From the NCBI GenBank assembly GCA_965247665.1, contig CBDFHH010000005.1, positions 1,488,001 to 1,552,000 on the forward strand: a DNA stretch of 64,000 nucleotides, read 5' to 3'. Within the stretch, counting starts at the first letter, position 1; each line of letters opens with the position of its first letter. This stretch comes from CAUZWH01 sp965247665 (lineage in GTDB: Bacteria; Pseudomonadota; Alphaproteobacteria; SHVV01). Below the pieces are notes generated by a model. That model did no database searches. It worked only from the letters and a program-made list of their open reading frames with translations, and was not told where the DNA came from. A program made the position numbers and the translations under genes. Positions 9,653-19,029 of the stretch are shown piece after piece.

Positions 9653-10636
9653 CTACGGGACACGTTCGGGCGCTCCCCCGAATGCCTGCGCGCCGCCGAA
9701 AAACGCACGGTTCATCTCGTTGCTCAACGCGGCGAGGCGCAACTGCAAGCGATCGACCAATGCATCGACATCGCGCTGAGCAGTCGATTCGACGGTTTGT
9801 TCCTGCACCGCAGCCTGCAGATCGTCGAGGGCGGCCAGCATCGCGCCGTCGATCGGAATTCGGAAACGCTTGTCGAGATCGCGCGTCAGGAAAACCACCT
9901 GTTCAATGCACGATCCGATCGAGCGTGGAAAGTTGCGGTCGGAGACGAGGAACTCGACGACGTCGCCGGAACGAATGCCGCGCGGATGAATACGTCTGAA
10001 CGCGTGATAGCCGGCCACGGAGCGCAGCAGCGTGTTCCACTGGCTGACATCGAGCGGGCGCGGCAGCTCGCCGTCGGCGGGCAGCAGAAAGCGATATTTA
10101 ATGTCCAACAACCGAGACGCCTGGTCGGCCCGCTCGAGATGCTTGCCGATATTGTAGAAGTGCCAGGTCTCGTCGCGGAAAAAGGTGCCTTCGGTGATAC
10201 CGGTGTGGGTCTGGCAGCTCTCCTTGATGGCCTGGCACAAGCGGTTGACGTTGGTGCGGGCGATGTCGCGCGCCCGGAGACCCTTCAGGAACTCGTAAAA
10301 GACGTTGAGCTGCATCCACATCTCGGTGCTGATGAGGTGTCGCAGGGTGCGCGCGTTCTCGCGTGCCATCCGCACCGTCGAGCGAATCGAGGTCGGGTTC
10401 GCATCGTCGAGAATGTAGAAGTGCAATACCGCCGCTTGCGTCGCCTCTTCGTGCTTTTCGTAGAAGCGGCCATCGTCGGCATTGAGCTGAACGATCGGCA
10501 GCCACTGTTGGCCGTCGCGGTCGTCGCGGGCCAGGGTTTGGTTGACGTCGACGATACGCGCGAGATTCTCCGCGCGTTCCATGTAGCGCGCCATCCAGAA
10601 CGCGTTCTCGGCGAAACGTGCCGGCAGATTACTCAA
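9653..10636 (-). CDS. Alpha-E domain-containing protein (DUF403)
   Basis: About 327 residues, nearly all alpha-helical, with the family hallmark at its start: LPARFAENAFWMARYMERAENLARIVDVN. Other recognisable blocks are RHLISTEMWMQLN and TFFRDETWHFYNIGKHLERADQASRLLDIKYR. I chose TTG 10636, which overlaps the upstream ATP-grasp stop by 8 nt, because the longer open frame encodes only an arginine/serine-rich shadow of the ATP-grasp gene. The domain nearly always occurs beside the circularly permuted ATP-grasp protein. It is a presumed partner of that ligase; no reaction is known for it alone. Confidence 0.9.
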   Translation of the reverse strand: MSNLPARFAENAFWMARYMERAENLARIVDVNQTLARDDRDGQQWLPIVQLNADDGRFYEKHEEATQAAVLHFYILDDANPTSIRSTVRMARENARTLRHLISTEMWMQLNVFYEFLKGLRARDIARTNVNRLCQAIKESCQTHTGITEGTFFRDETWHFYNIGKHLERADQASRLLDIKYRFLLPADGELPRPLDVSQWNTLLRSVAGYHAFRRIHPRGIRSGDVVEFLVSDRNFPRSIGSCIEQVVFLTRDLDKRFRIPIDGAMLAALDDLQAAVQEQTVESTAQRDVDALVDRLQLRLAALSNEMNRAFFGGAQAFGGAPERVP

Positions 10637-12116
10637 GAACCCAGGTATCCTTGGAACCCCCGCCCTGCGACGAGTTGACGATGATCGAACCTTTCTTGAG
10701 CGCGACCCGGGTGAGGCCGCCGGGCAGCACCCAGGTGTCCTTCCCGGTGATCGCGAAGGGCCGCAAATCGACACGGCGCGGGGCAACATGGGTCCGCGCC
10801 AGGGTCGGGCAAACCGACAAGTGCACCATCGGCTGGGCGATATAGTTCGCGGGGTCGGCTTTCAGCGCTTTGCGGCATTCCGCGAGCTGCCTTTTCGATG
10901 CCAGCGGCCCGACCGTGATGCCGTAGCCGCCTGATGAACCGACCGGTTTGACGACCAACTCGGAAAGTCTGTCGAGGGTATAGGCCAACCCGTCGGGTTC
11001 GCGGCAGACATGGGTCTCGACATTGGGCAGGATCGGATCTTCGTCCAGGTAGTATTTGATGATGCGCGGCATGTAGGCGTAGGTCGCCTTGTCATCGCCC
11101 ACCCCATTGCCGAGCGCGTTGGCAAGCGACACATTGCCGCGCGCGTAGGCTCGGATCAGACCCGGGACGCCGAGCATGCTCTTCGGATTGAGAGCTTCGG
11201 GATCCATGAAGTCGTCGTTTATGCGCCGGTAGATGACATCGACCCGCACCGGCCCGCCGGTGGTGCGCATGAATACGGCGTCATCCTCGACGAACAAGTC
11301 GCGACCTTCGACCAGCGGTGCACCGATCTCGCGCGCCAGGAACACATGCTCGAAATAGGCCGCGTTGTAGACGCCCGGCGACATGACCGCGACCTGGGGA
11401 TCGAGCACCGGTTCGGGCGCCATCTCGGCAAGCGCCTCGGCGAGGCGCACGCCATAGTCCCCGACTCGGCGGATACGCGTGTCGACCAGCAAATCGGGGA
11501 AGGCGCGGGTCATCATCTGGCGGTTTTCGATGACGTATGACACGCCCGAAGGCGTGCGCGCATTGTCCTCGAGCACCAGGAAATCACCGCGATGGTTGCG
11601 CACGATATCGGTGCCGCAGATATTCACGAACGAACCATGGCGCGGCTTCACGCCGTGCATCAGGGGTTGGTATTGGTCGTTCTCGAGGATCAACGCCGCG
11701 GGCACGATCCCGTCCTTGAGGATCGATTGCGGGCCGTAGACATCGTTGAGGAAGAGGTTCAGCGCGGCGACGCGCTGTTTGACGCCGCGATCGATTTGCG
11801 CCCATTCGTCGCGCGATAGCACACGGGGTATAACGTCGAACGGCAATATCCGGTCGATGACGTCCCGCTCGGCGTAGACGGTGAAGGTAATGCCGAGATT
11901 GTAGAGCTCGCGTTCGGCATTGCGAGCCCTTTGGCGCAAGCTGGCGATGTCGAGAGCCTCGAGGCGCGCGCGGATCTCGGTTGTATGCGTCGCAGGGTTC
12001 GCGGCCGATCCCAGCATCTCGCAAAAATCGTCGCCCGGATCGTAACCCTCGAGGGCGCCGCCCAACGCCGGCGCGGGCCCTAATGCAGCACTTTCGCTGC
12101 GGGATGGGGAGGTCAT
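10629..12116 (-). CDS. Circularly permuted type 2 ATP-grasp protein
   Basis: About 495 residues from ATG 12116. Family blocks visible are LRQRARNAERELYNLGITFTVY, PFDVIPRVLSRDEWAQIDRGVKQRVAALNLFL, LVLEDNARTPSGVSYVIENR and VDVIYRRINDDFMDPEALNPKSMLGVPGLI. The C-terminal nucleotide-binding segments include VVKPVGSSGGYGITVGP and ITGKDTWVLPGGLTRVALKKGS. The permuted ATP-grasp fold predicts ATP-dependent carboxylate-amine ligation. It leads the operon with alpha-E (8-nt overlap) and transglutaminase. The open frame runs upstream to 12362, but the extra residues look random and would consume the divergent promoter region. Confidence 0.93.
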   Translation of the reverse strand: MTSPSRSESAALGPAPALGGALEGYDPGDDFCEMLGSAANPATHTTEIRARLEALDIASLRQRARNAERELYNLGITFTVYAERDVIDRILPFDVIPRVLSRDEWAQIDRGVKQRVAALNLFLNDVYGPQSILKDGIVPAALILENDQYQPLMHGVKPRHGSFVNICGTDIVRNHRGDFLVLEDNARTPSGVSYVIENRQMMTRAFPDLLVDTRIRRVGDYGVRLAEALAEMAPEPVLDPQVAVMSPGVYNAAYFEHVFLAREIGAPLVEGRDLFVEDDAVFMRTTGGPVRVDVIYRRINDDFMDPEALNPKSMLGVPGLIRAYARGNVSLANALGNGVGDDKATYAYMPRIIKYYLDEDPILPNVETHVCREPDGLAYTLDRLSELVVKPVGSSGGYGITVGPLASKRQLAECRKALKADPANYIAQPMVHLSVCPTLARTHVAPRRVDLRPFAITGKDTWVLPGGLTRVALKKGSIIVNSSQGGGSKDTWVLE

Positions 12117-12296
12117 TTCATCGGCGGTAGAGGACGCGACATCCGGCCACACTACACCGCCCTCAGCATCCGCAACATGACCGATTTGCTGCAACATGAC
12201 CGATTTACCGATTGTGCGCCGGGTGCTATTCCATCTCCTCGGTACTGTGACTTTGACTGATCTCGGGTGCGGTGGGCCCCACTCAAACGAGATCCA
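12117..12296. promoter_or_regulatory. Divergent intergenic region
   Basis: This 180-bp gap separates the minus-strand ATP-grasp operon from the plus-strand DUF2062 gene and must hold both promoters. It contains a near-exact direct repeat of GCAACATGACCGATTT, 20 bp apart (copies beginning about 12173 and 12193). The repeat could be a pair of regulator half-sites or just a local duplication. No clear sigma-70 hexamers stand out. Confidence 0.35.
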
Positions 12297-12932
12297 ATGA
12301 CGAAGCGTCGCAGGGAGTCCCTCGGATTGGCAAGATTGCGAGCGCGCCCGTTTTTCGAGCAACTACAGACGCTGGTGCGCCATCGGCTGATCATTCCGCT
12401 CAAGCGGAGCCCCCATCCGCCCGAACATTCGGCGCGGGGCATTCTCGTCGGTTTGGTTTGGGGGCTGACGCCGACTGTGGGTATTCAGATCATCGGTATG
12501 TCGCTGACCTGGTTCGTGGCGCGGCGGGTGTTCAACTGGAACTTCAACTACCTCGTCGCTCTGGCCTGGACCATCGTCACCAACCCGCTTACGTTCCTGC
12601 CGCTCTACTACGTTTTCTATGTGACCGGGAAACTCATTCTCGGCGATGGCGACGTCAATGGCGTCGACGAGTATCAGGCTTTTGTCGGCCTATGGGACCG
12701 AACATTTGCGCCGGACACGAGCTGGAGCGAGGAGGTCGCGACCTACTTCTCCGTGATCGTGCGCGATTGGGGCCTGAAGCTGTTCGTGGGCTCGATTCCC
12801 TACGCCGCGGTGGCGGCGGCGATCGGTTATTGGTGGGGCCTGCGCTTCGTGGTGCGTTACCGTCGCGCGCGTCTGGCGCTGCGTTTGAAGCGACACGGCA
12901 AGCGGGCGCAGTCGACCGCGACGGCAAAATGA
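12297..12932 (+). CDS. DUF2062 domain-containing membrane protein
   Basis: About 211 residues from ATG 12297. The DUF2062 core is clear: PHPPEHSARGILVGLVWGLTPTVGIQ followed by membrane helices IIGMSLTWFVARRVF, NYLVALAWTIVTNPLTFLPLYYVFY and a C-terminal helix with a basic tail. This family of small inner-membrane proteins has no established function. It is transcribed divergently from the ATP-grasp operon. Its 3' neighbour is 184 bp away, so it may be monocistronic. Confidence 0.88.
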   Translation: MTKRRRESLGLARLRARPFFEQLQTLVRHRLIIPLKRSPHPPEHSARGILVGLVWGLTPTVGIQIIGMSLTWFVARRVFNWNFNYLVALAWTIVTNPLTFLPLYYVFYVTGKLILGDGDVNGVDEYQAFVGLWDRTFAPDTSWSEEVATYFSVIVRDWGLKLFVGSIPYAAVAAAIGYWWGLRFVVRYRRARLALRLKRHGKRAQSTATAK

Positions 12933-13116
12933 CCGACCGCCCAATGACGCTACCCGATCTGTCCGACCGGGCGCGCTGACGCTTTGTTTGCCGGCGGGGC
13001 GATCTTGCGTTCGCCCCGCTCGCGGCCTAGCGTTGTCCCCGCCGCCAAAACGATGCGGGCCCACCGCATCCACACCGCGCACGCGCTTCACTTGGTGGCA
13101 GGTCGGAGAGAGATCG

Positions 13117-14484
13117 ATGGCAAGACATTATCAGTGTGGACACTTGTACAACGGCGCGATCGCGGACGCGAAGACCGAGCAGACCATCGTCGTCGACGAC
13201 GGCATGATCACCTTCGCCGGACCGACCGCCGCGGCACCGGCTGCCGCCGCCGGCGACGAAGTCGTCGATTACAACGGTTATTTCGTATTGCCGGGGCTGG
13301 TCGATCTTCACACCCATCTCACCTACGGCAACGCGATGTGCGAGGAGGACATCGATTTCTACGCGTCGAGCGAGTTTCGCGCGCTGCGCGGGGTTATCGG
13401 CGCGCAACGGCTGCTGACTGCAGGCTACACCTCGATGGCCGACCCCGGCGGCTCCAACTTCGTCGCGGTGTCTATTCGCGACGCGATCAACGCAGGTATT
13501 TTCGTCGGCCCGCGCATCAACTGCTCGTCGCAATACATCACCAGCCACCAGGGTCTCACCGATTACTTTCCCGAATACTCGGTCGGCAACGTGATTACCG
13601 GGATCGGCAAGCTGGTCATGGACGGCGACAGCGCAATCGAAACGATTCGCATGCAGGTCAAAGACGGTGTCGATTTCGTGAAGTTCGCGATGGATGGCCG
13701 TCACGTCAGCCGCGACGGCGAGTTGCTGGCCGCGTTCACCCTGGACGAAACCAGGCGCATGGTCGACGAGTGTCATCGCCTCGGCAAGAAGACCGCGATG
13801 CATGCGCGTGGGCGCGAGGCGACGCTGTTCTCGGCGCTGGCCGGCGCCGATCTCATCTTCCACGCCTCGTGGGGCGATGACGCGTGCATCGAAGCGATGC
13901 TTGACAACGGCTGTGCCGTCTGCCCAACCCTGCTGGTGCCCTATCACAACCAGATCTTCACGCAGCCGACCGACCCGATGTACCATAAGGCACGGCCTGA
14001 TCTCGGCTCTCGCGAATGGGTCGCGGCGATGGGGTTCCTGCCGCGCGCCTACCGCGCCGGCGTGCCGTTCATGACCGGAACCGATACCGGCTTCGCCATC
14101 ACTCCCTATGGTGAATGGAACGCGCGCGAGATCGAGTTGTTCGTCGAGCTGCTCGGCTTCACCGCGCCCGAGGCGCTCAACGCGGCGACCGCGGTCAGCG
14201 GTTCATTCCTCACCGGCGGCGACAAGATCGGGCGCATCGAAGCCGGATGCCATGCCGACTTCATCGTTTTCGACGGCAACCCGCTGGCCAATGTGTCGCT
14301 GCTGCTGGAGAAGGAGCGTATCAAACATGTCTATCTCGCCGGCCGGGCGGTCGAGCTCAAGCTGCCGCCGATCAAAACCCTTGGCGTCAGCGATTTCTCG
14401 TACAAGATGTGGCACGACATCTACACGCAAGGCCGGGTCGATCAGCTCGGCACGGCGATTCGCCAAATACAGGCAGCCGAATAG
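13117..14484 (+). CDS. Amidohydrolase family protein
   Basis: A 455-residue metal-dependent hydrolase starting at ATG 13117 after GGTCGGAGAGAG. Motifs: LPGLVDLHTHLTYGN (HxH metal site), DGVDFVKFAMDG (lysine region), KKTAMHARG and LIFHASWG (histidine ligands), FMTGTDTGFAITPYG (aspartate) and the C-terminal ADFIVFDGNPLANVSLL. It belongs to the same broad group as the protein at 5783 but is longer and diverged. The diiron-type protein gene begins 11 bp downstream after a GGGAGG site, so the two are probably co-translated and act in one pathway. The substrate is unknown. Confidence 0.9.
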   Translation: MARHYQCGHLYNGAIADAKTEQTIVVDDGMITFAGPTAAAPAAAAGDEVVDYNGYFVLPGLVDLHTHLTYGNAMCEEDIDFYASSEFRALRGVIGAQRLLTAGYTSMADPGGSNFVAVSIRDAINAGIFVGPRINCSSQYITSHQGLTDYFPEYSVGNVITGIGKLVMDGDSAIETIRMQVKDGVDFVKFAMDGRHVSRDGELLAAFTLDETRRMVDECHRLGKKTAMHARGREATLFSALAGADLIFHASWGDDACIEAMLDNGCAVCPTLLVPYHNQIFTQPTDPMYHKARPDLGSREWVAAMGFLPRAYRAGVPFMTGTDTGFAITPYGEWNAREIELFVELLGFTAPEALNAATAVSGSFLTGGDKIGRIEAGCHADFIVFDGNPLANVSLLLEKERIKHVYLAGRAVELKLPPIKTLGVSDFSYKMWHDIYTQGRVDQLGTAIRQIQAAE

Positions 14485-14495
14485 GGAGGCCGATT

Positions 14496-15194
14496 ATGAC
14501 GTTGAGCGTTGATAATGTGCTCGACCGGATCGCCGAGATGCACGAGGAGCGGCCGCTCTACTCGCAGCCGCTGTGGCGCGATCTGGTCGATGGCAACCTG
14601 TCCCGAGCGCAGCTCAAGGAGTTTGCCTACCACTACGGCATCGTGCCGCTGCCCAACCACAACTATCACGGCCGGCTCTACCTCAACTGCCCGGACTATC
14701 GCTGGCGCATTCTGATTGCAGAGGTTTGCTACGAGGAAGGAACCGGCCGCTTGTTCGCGGACGGCAAGCCGCATTGCGAGCTCTATATCGACTTCGGCAC
14801 CGCCCTCGGCTGGACCGAGGCGGAGCTCTTTAGTGCCGAATACACACCGCGCGCGCTGGCCTGGAAGGCGTATTTCGAGCGCCTGCTCGAGTCCGGGTTC
14901 CTCGAAGGTGCGACTGCCCACATGTTGGCCGGCGAGGCCATGATCCCGGGCACGTTCGGGCGGGTTGCCGACAAGATGCAGGAGCAGTTCGACTTCACCG
15001 ACACCCAGGTCGCGTTTTGGCGGGTGCACGACGTCGCCGACGGCGACCACTCCGACATCGGCAAGCGCCTGCTCGACGAATTCGCCCCGACCCAGGCCGA
15101 CCGCGAGCGCGTCCTCAAGGTGGTCGACGCCTACAAGGACGTCGCGTTCCTGATGTACGAGGAAATCTACAAACGGGTCCAGGCGGTTCCGTAG
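14496..15194 (+). CDS. Haem-oxygenase-like (TenA/PqqC fold) iron-containing redox protein
   Basis: A 232-residue all-helical protein of the TenA_C/PqqC-like group, which includes haem-oxygenase-like diiron oxidases. Landmarks: LKEFAYHYGIVPLPNHNYHGRLYL near residues 37-60, AEVCYEEGTG about residue 75, and the late metal-site segment FWRVHDVADGDHSDIG. Many relatives have a glutamate just before the last histidine (DxEH); here it is aspartate (DGDH). It could be an oxidase acting on a small amino-acid-like or cyclic substrate. It is coupled to the upstream amidohydrolase (11-bp gap). Confidence 0.8.
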   Translation: MTLSVDNVLDRIAEMHEERPLYSQPLWRDLVDGNLSRAQLKEFAYHYGIVPLPNHNYHGRLYLNCPDYRWRILIAEVCYEEGTGRLFADGKPHCELYIDFGTALGWTEAELFSAEYTPRALAWKAYFERLLESGFLEGATAHMLAGEAMIPGTFGRVADKMQEQFDFTDTQVAFWRVHDVADGDHSDIGKRLLDEFAPTQADRERVLKVVDAYKDVAFLMYEEIYKRVQAVP

Positions 15195-16507
15195 CCCGGG
15201 GCCCGAAGTCGCGAACCGGGTCGAGAAGACGCCGGCCTGTTCGCCCGTGCCGGCGGGCGTCGTCGACTCGCTACGGAGCAGCGTCCTCGACACGGATATG
15301 GAGACCGCCGCAGCCAACGCCGCCATGACCGAGGGAGATGCGGTTCATGGAGATCGACTGTTGCGGAGGGTAGGCAAGCGTTGCCAGACGTCCCGTGCCG
15401 GCGCGCGCGCGTATGATCGCATCGAGCTGCTGTTTGCGCATATGCGCGGTCTCTGCTCGGCGGTCGGACAAGGCGTGCGGCTTCCCGCACAGCGAGACAA
15501 GGTCGATCGCATCGTGCAGAAGTGCTTCCGTCGGCTGTCGCAATTTGTCGAGTTGGTCGCGCCGACGTCGCTTGATACGTATACAGGTCTTGATCGGTAG
15601 CCTGCGCGCGGCGATGCCGCGAATAGCCTTCTCGAACTCGGTCGGTACGGTTTTCGGGGAGTTGCCGTCGTCCGGATGCGCCGACAGGAGGCGTTCGACA
15701 TGCGCCGCGTCGCGCAGCCTGAGCGGCGGCTTGTAGCTCCGAACCACAAAACGATCGAACCGAAGCTTCCTGGCGATACTTCCCGGAGGGCGTGAATTGA
15801 GCACGCGCCACGGCAGCCGCAATCGCCGCCTCGAGACCGTCACGGGTAGAGGCACCGGCGGTTCGACGCTCTTGCCATGGAAGAGCCGCGGCTGCGCCAA
15901 GCCATCGGCCACCCGTGGCCTCGTGTCGCGCATCGGGGTTGCCGGTTCGCAGAAGGGTGGCGCAACCTCGTGGTTTGTCCTGCGCTTCGCGTAACGACGA
16001 CTCGGCACAAGTCGCAATCGGCGCTTCTCCCCATCGCCGGAAACGAGCGCAACCGCGTTTTCCGGACGATGCGTGGCGCGGTGACGTGCGCGAGCGTCCG
16101 CCGGCGACAATGTCGCGATCTCCTCCGGTCGTCCGACAATAGAGCGCGCGCGTCGATCCACCCGATGCGGTCTTCGGCGGAGATCCTCGCTGATGGCATG
16201 GTGCGGGTTGCCAACCACTCTCTGGTCGTACTCCCGTAGGACAATCCTGCGTCCCTCCAACATGAGGTCGTCGTCGAGGGAGAACGGTGCGAGGGCGGTA
16301 ACAGCGCTTCGACTCCATCAAAGATACATGCCTTCGCCAGCCAGGCGGCGCCGAGAATTGTCCGCCTGCCGGTCGTGGCGCACCGTTAGGGCGCAAACGG
16401 CCGAACCTGGCTCCGCGCCGCTCCCATGCCGCGGGAGGCGAGATCGTTGACAGGGTGAAGACGCGATATCACTTGCCGCGGTTTGCGCCAATCCCGAGAA
16501 TGGAGCG
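15195..16507. other. 1.3-kb region without a defensible gene
   Basis: Several long frames overlap here: minus 15167-16396 and 15271-16263, plus 15247-15600. All are arginine-, proline- and serine-rich and contain no motif I recognise. Frames open on both strands over the same bases are expected in GC-rich DNA without stops. It may be a decayed gene or fast-evolving DNA. The flanking genes point the same way (plus). Confidence 0.4.
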
Positions 16508-16954
16508 ATGTCAGACGCGGACCGTTCCGAGCAGCGTGCAGACCGCGGGACGAGCGACGCCCTGGCGCGGCTTCGCGCCCAGGTGCTGGCGCGATGGAGC
16601 GCGTTCCCGGCCGCGCAGAGCCGAACGCTTGACGCTCTGCTCACCGACGCATTGGAACGCGCGGCATCGGCCGAACCGGAAGCGCTGACGGTTATGGACC
16701 CTACGGCGCGCCCGCAGCGGTTGCGGCTCTCCACGGTGGTAGCGGAGGGAGATCTCGACAGCTTCTACCACAACGAATGGGCCGAACTGGCGATCTCTCA
16801 CGACGGCAGGCTCTTTCTCGTCTACCGCCGGCGCGACGGCGGCGACTACGCGGTAACTTGGTCGCAGGCGACGGCGATGCCCGAATCGGTGATGCGGGCG
16901 CTTCCCGAGGTGCTCGCGACCGCCATGCTCGAAACGGACGGCACGGCGAACTGA
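16508..16954 (+). CDS. Hypothetical protein
   Basis: A 148-residue protein that I do not recognise. The N-terminal half is helical and alanine/arginine-rich (ALARLRAQVLARWSAFPAAQ). The C-terminal half looks like a small mixed domain (LAISHDGRLFLVYRRRDGGDYAVTW, then an amphipathic helix VMRALPEVLATAML). Its stop is 1 bp before the GTG of the NfeD-type protease. It is therefore probably the first gene of that operon, which is the main support for it being real. Confidence 0.65.
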   Translation: MSDADRSEQRADRGTSDALARLRAQVLARWSAFPAAQSRTLDALLTDALERAASAEPEALTVMDPTARPQRLRLSTVVAEGDLDSFYHNEWAELAISHDGRLFLVYRRRDGGDYAVTWSQATAMPESVMRALPEVLATAMLETDGTAN

Positions 16955-16955
16955 C

Positions 16956-18488
16956 GTGACCTTTGCCGCCCCTCTGCGCAACCTTGCGGGCGGGCTCGCG
17001 CTGATTGCGGTATGCGCCGCCCAGGCCGGGAACTCGCTTCCCTCCACGAGCGACGACGGCGCCGTCGGCTACGCCGAGATCGATGGCACCATCGATCGAT
17101 TTCAGGACCGCTACCTGGCCCGCGTGATCGAACGGGCCCAAGCCGAGGGTATCGCCACTCTGTTGATCCGCATCGATACCGACGGGGGGGAGTTGCACTA
17201 CGCGCGCACAATGTTCAAGCGCATCCTCGACCTTGAGGCGGCCGGGATCCGCACCGTCGCGTTCGTCGATTTCCGCGCGATCTCCGCCGGCGCTCTGATC
17301 GCCTATGCCCACGAGGAGGTGTATCTCAGCGAGACCGCGTCCATCGGCGACATCGGCGTGGTGTTTCGATCGTCGGACGGAGAAATCAAGTACGCGCCCG
17401 AAAAGATCGAGACCGTGGTCCGCGCCCTGCTGGTACAGGCAGCGGAACAGCGCGGCTGGAACCGGGGGATGCTGCTCAAGATGACCGCACACAAGCAGCC
17501 TCTCTATCGGATCACCCTTCCCGGGAAGTCGGTGAACTACGTCATTGAGGACGACCTTGCGGATTTTCTTGCTCGCCACCCCGACATCGACCGCAACGAC
17601 CCGAAGCAGGTCATCGTCTATCTCGGCGCGGATCGCCTCCTCACTCTGACCGGGCTCGAGGCGGCCAGGTTCGGCATGGCGAGCGGTAACCTCGCCGATC
17701 TCGACGCGATGCGCGATCGCCTCGGCGTCGCCGCCGACCGCATCATCGACCTGTCGCCGCACGGGACGGAACGCTTCGCCTGGGAGCTGTCGCGATTCGC
17801 CCCGGCCCTTGTCGGGCTCGCGCTGCTCTTCCTCCTGTTCGAGCTGCAGACCCCGGGCGTGGGCTTCTGGGCGGGGTTTGCCGCCCTGTTCGGAGCGGGG
17901 TTTCTTTTCACCCAATATTCGCTCGACTTCATCGAGAACTTCGAGCTGGTGCTGATCTTGATTGGCGTCGGGCTTATCGCTGCCGAGGCGCTCACGATGA
18001 TGGGCGGCGGGCTGTTCGCAGTGCTCGGCGCGGTGACGGGATTCACCGGTCTCGTGCTCGCGCTGCTGCCGAACGAGCTCACCTTCGATTTCGACGACCC
18101 CGTTTTTCTCGACGCTCTGAGAGATGCCGCAATCGGCGGCGCGGCCGCGGCTGGCCTGGTCGTGGCCGGAATCGTGCTTGCCGTCCGTTATCTGCCGCGC
18201 ACCTCCTTCCACCGGCGCGTCGCGGTGGAGGAGGCGGTGACTGCGACGAGCACGAGCGATGTGGGGGCCCGGGCCTCCGCGCTGCTCGGCGAGCGCGGCC
18301 AGGCGATCGAAGCACTGCAACCGAGCGGAATGGTACGCCTCGGCGGCGAGTCGATTTCCGCCCGGGCCGAGCACGGTGCCTATATCGAGCGGGGCACCGC
18401 GGTGGAGGTCGTGTCGGTCGAGTTCGGCGACATCGTGGTGCGCGCGGCCGACAACGAGGGTCCCGCCGGGGATCGCCGCAGTGGATAG
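16956..18488 (+). CDS. NfeD-type membrane-bound serine protease (ClpP-class)
   Basis: A 510-residue protein with a signal-anchor start (LRNLAGGLALIAVCAAQAG) and a ClpP/SppA-like protease domain: AEIDGTIDRFQDRYLARVIERA, RIDTDGGELHYARTMFKRIL and the nucleophile serine in RAISAGALIAYA (about residue 110). ETASIGDIGVVF and a lysine candidate in KYAPEKIETVV follow. A four- to five-helix membrane domain (from LVGLALLFLLFELQTPGVGFWAG) and a C-terminal OB-like NfeD domain complete the long-NfeD architecture. Such proteases cleave membrane proteins next to flotillin-type scaffolds. The next gene starts inside its last codons. Confidence 0.92.
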   Translation: MTFAAPLRNLAGGLALIAVCAAQAGNSLPSTSDDGAVGYAEIDGTIDRFQDRYLARVIERAQAEGIATLLIRIDTDGGELHYARTMFKRILDLEAAGIRTVAFVDFRAISAGALIAYAHEEVYLSETASIGDIGVVFRSSDGEIKYAPEKIETVVRALLVQAAEQRGWNRGMLLKMTAHKQPLYRITLPGKSVNYVIEDDLADFLARHPDIDRNDPKQVIVYLGADRLLTLTGLEAARFGMASGNLADLDAMRDRLGVAADRIIDLSPHGTERFAWELSRFAPALVGLALLFLLFELQTPGVGFWAGFAALFGAGFLFTQYSLDFIENFELVLILIGVGLIAAEALTMMGGGLFAVLGAVTGFTGLVLALLPNELTFDFDDPVFLDALRDAAIGGAAAAGLVVAGIVLAVRYLPRTSFHRRVAVEEAVTATSTSDVGARASALLGERGQAIEALQPSGMVRLGGESISARAEHGAYIERGTAVEVVSVEFGDIVVRAADNEGPAGDRRSG

Positions 18489-19023
18489 CTTCGGCATCTC
18501 GATAGCGTTCGAAATCGACTGGCCCGCCTTTTGGCTGGCGCTCGGGCTGCTCGTTCTCGCCGCCGCGCTGCTGGTTCTTGAACTGCTCGTCGTGTCGTTC
18601 GGCTTGCTGCTCGTCGCTTCGATTGTATCGGCCGGCGCCGCCATCTACTATGCGTTCGCCGCGAACGATGCTGTCGGGTGGGTGGTGGCGCTCGTCACGC
18701 CGATGATTGCCGCGATCCTCGTGCGCGGCGGGCTCGCGCGAATCCGCACGTCGCCCCGGTTGGTACCGCAGCACGAGATCGACGCCGAGGCGGGCTATCA
18801 CCACTATGCCGAGACGGTCGGCGTGCGTCCCGGCGCGGCTGGGGTTATGGTGACTCCGGCGCGGCCATCGGGTCGCGCGCGGTTCGACGGTGGCGAGTGC
18901 GACGTGCAGGCGCAAAGCGGCAGTCTTGGGCGCGGCGCGAAGGTGGTCGTGCTTCGCATCGACGGTCCCATCGTATTCGTCGCACCAGCGGCAGGCGACG
19001 AACCACACGACACCAGGAGGTAA
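18481..19023 (+). CDS. Short NfeD-like membrane protein
   Basis: About 180 residues from GTG 18481, overlapping the previous gene by 8 nt. Three hydrophobic segments (WPAFWLALGLLVLAAALLVLELL, VVSFGLLLVASIVSAGAAIYYAFA and AVGWVVALVTPMIAAILV) precede a small beta domain with VGVRPGAAGVMVTPARPSG and GRGAKVVVLRIDGPIVFV, the OB-fold NfeD module. It lacks the protease domain. The NfeD OB module is thought to contact flotillin-like proteins, consistent with the FloA gene 6 bp downstream. Confidence 0.85.
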   Translation: MDSFGISIAFEIDWPAFWLALGLLVLAAALLVLELLVVSFGLLLVASIVSAGAAIYYAFAANDAVGWVVALVTPMIAAILVRGGLARIRTSPRLVPQHEIDAEAGYHHYAETVGVRPGAAGVMVTPARPSGRARFDGGECDVQAQSGSLGRGAKVVVLRIDGPIVFVAPAAGDEPHDTRR

Positions 19024-19029
19024 GTCGGC

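Noticed and set aside
15167..16396. 409-codon minus-strand open frame (and the 330-codon frame inside it)
   Set aside because: Arg/Pro/Ser-rich composition, no motif, and overlapping long frames on both strands; treated as GC-driven open frames.
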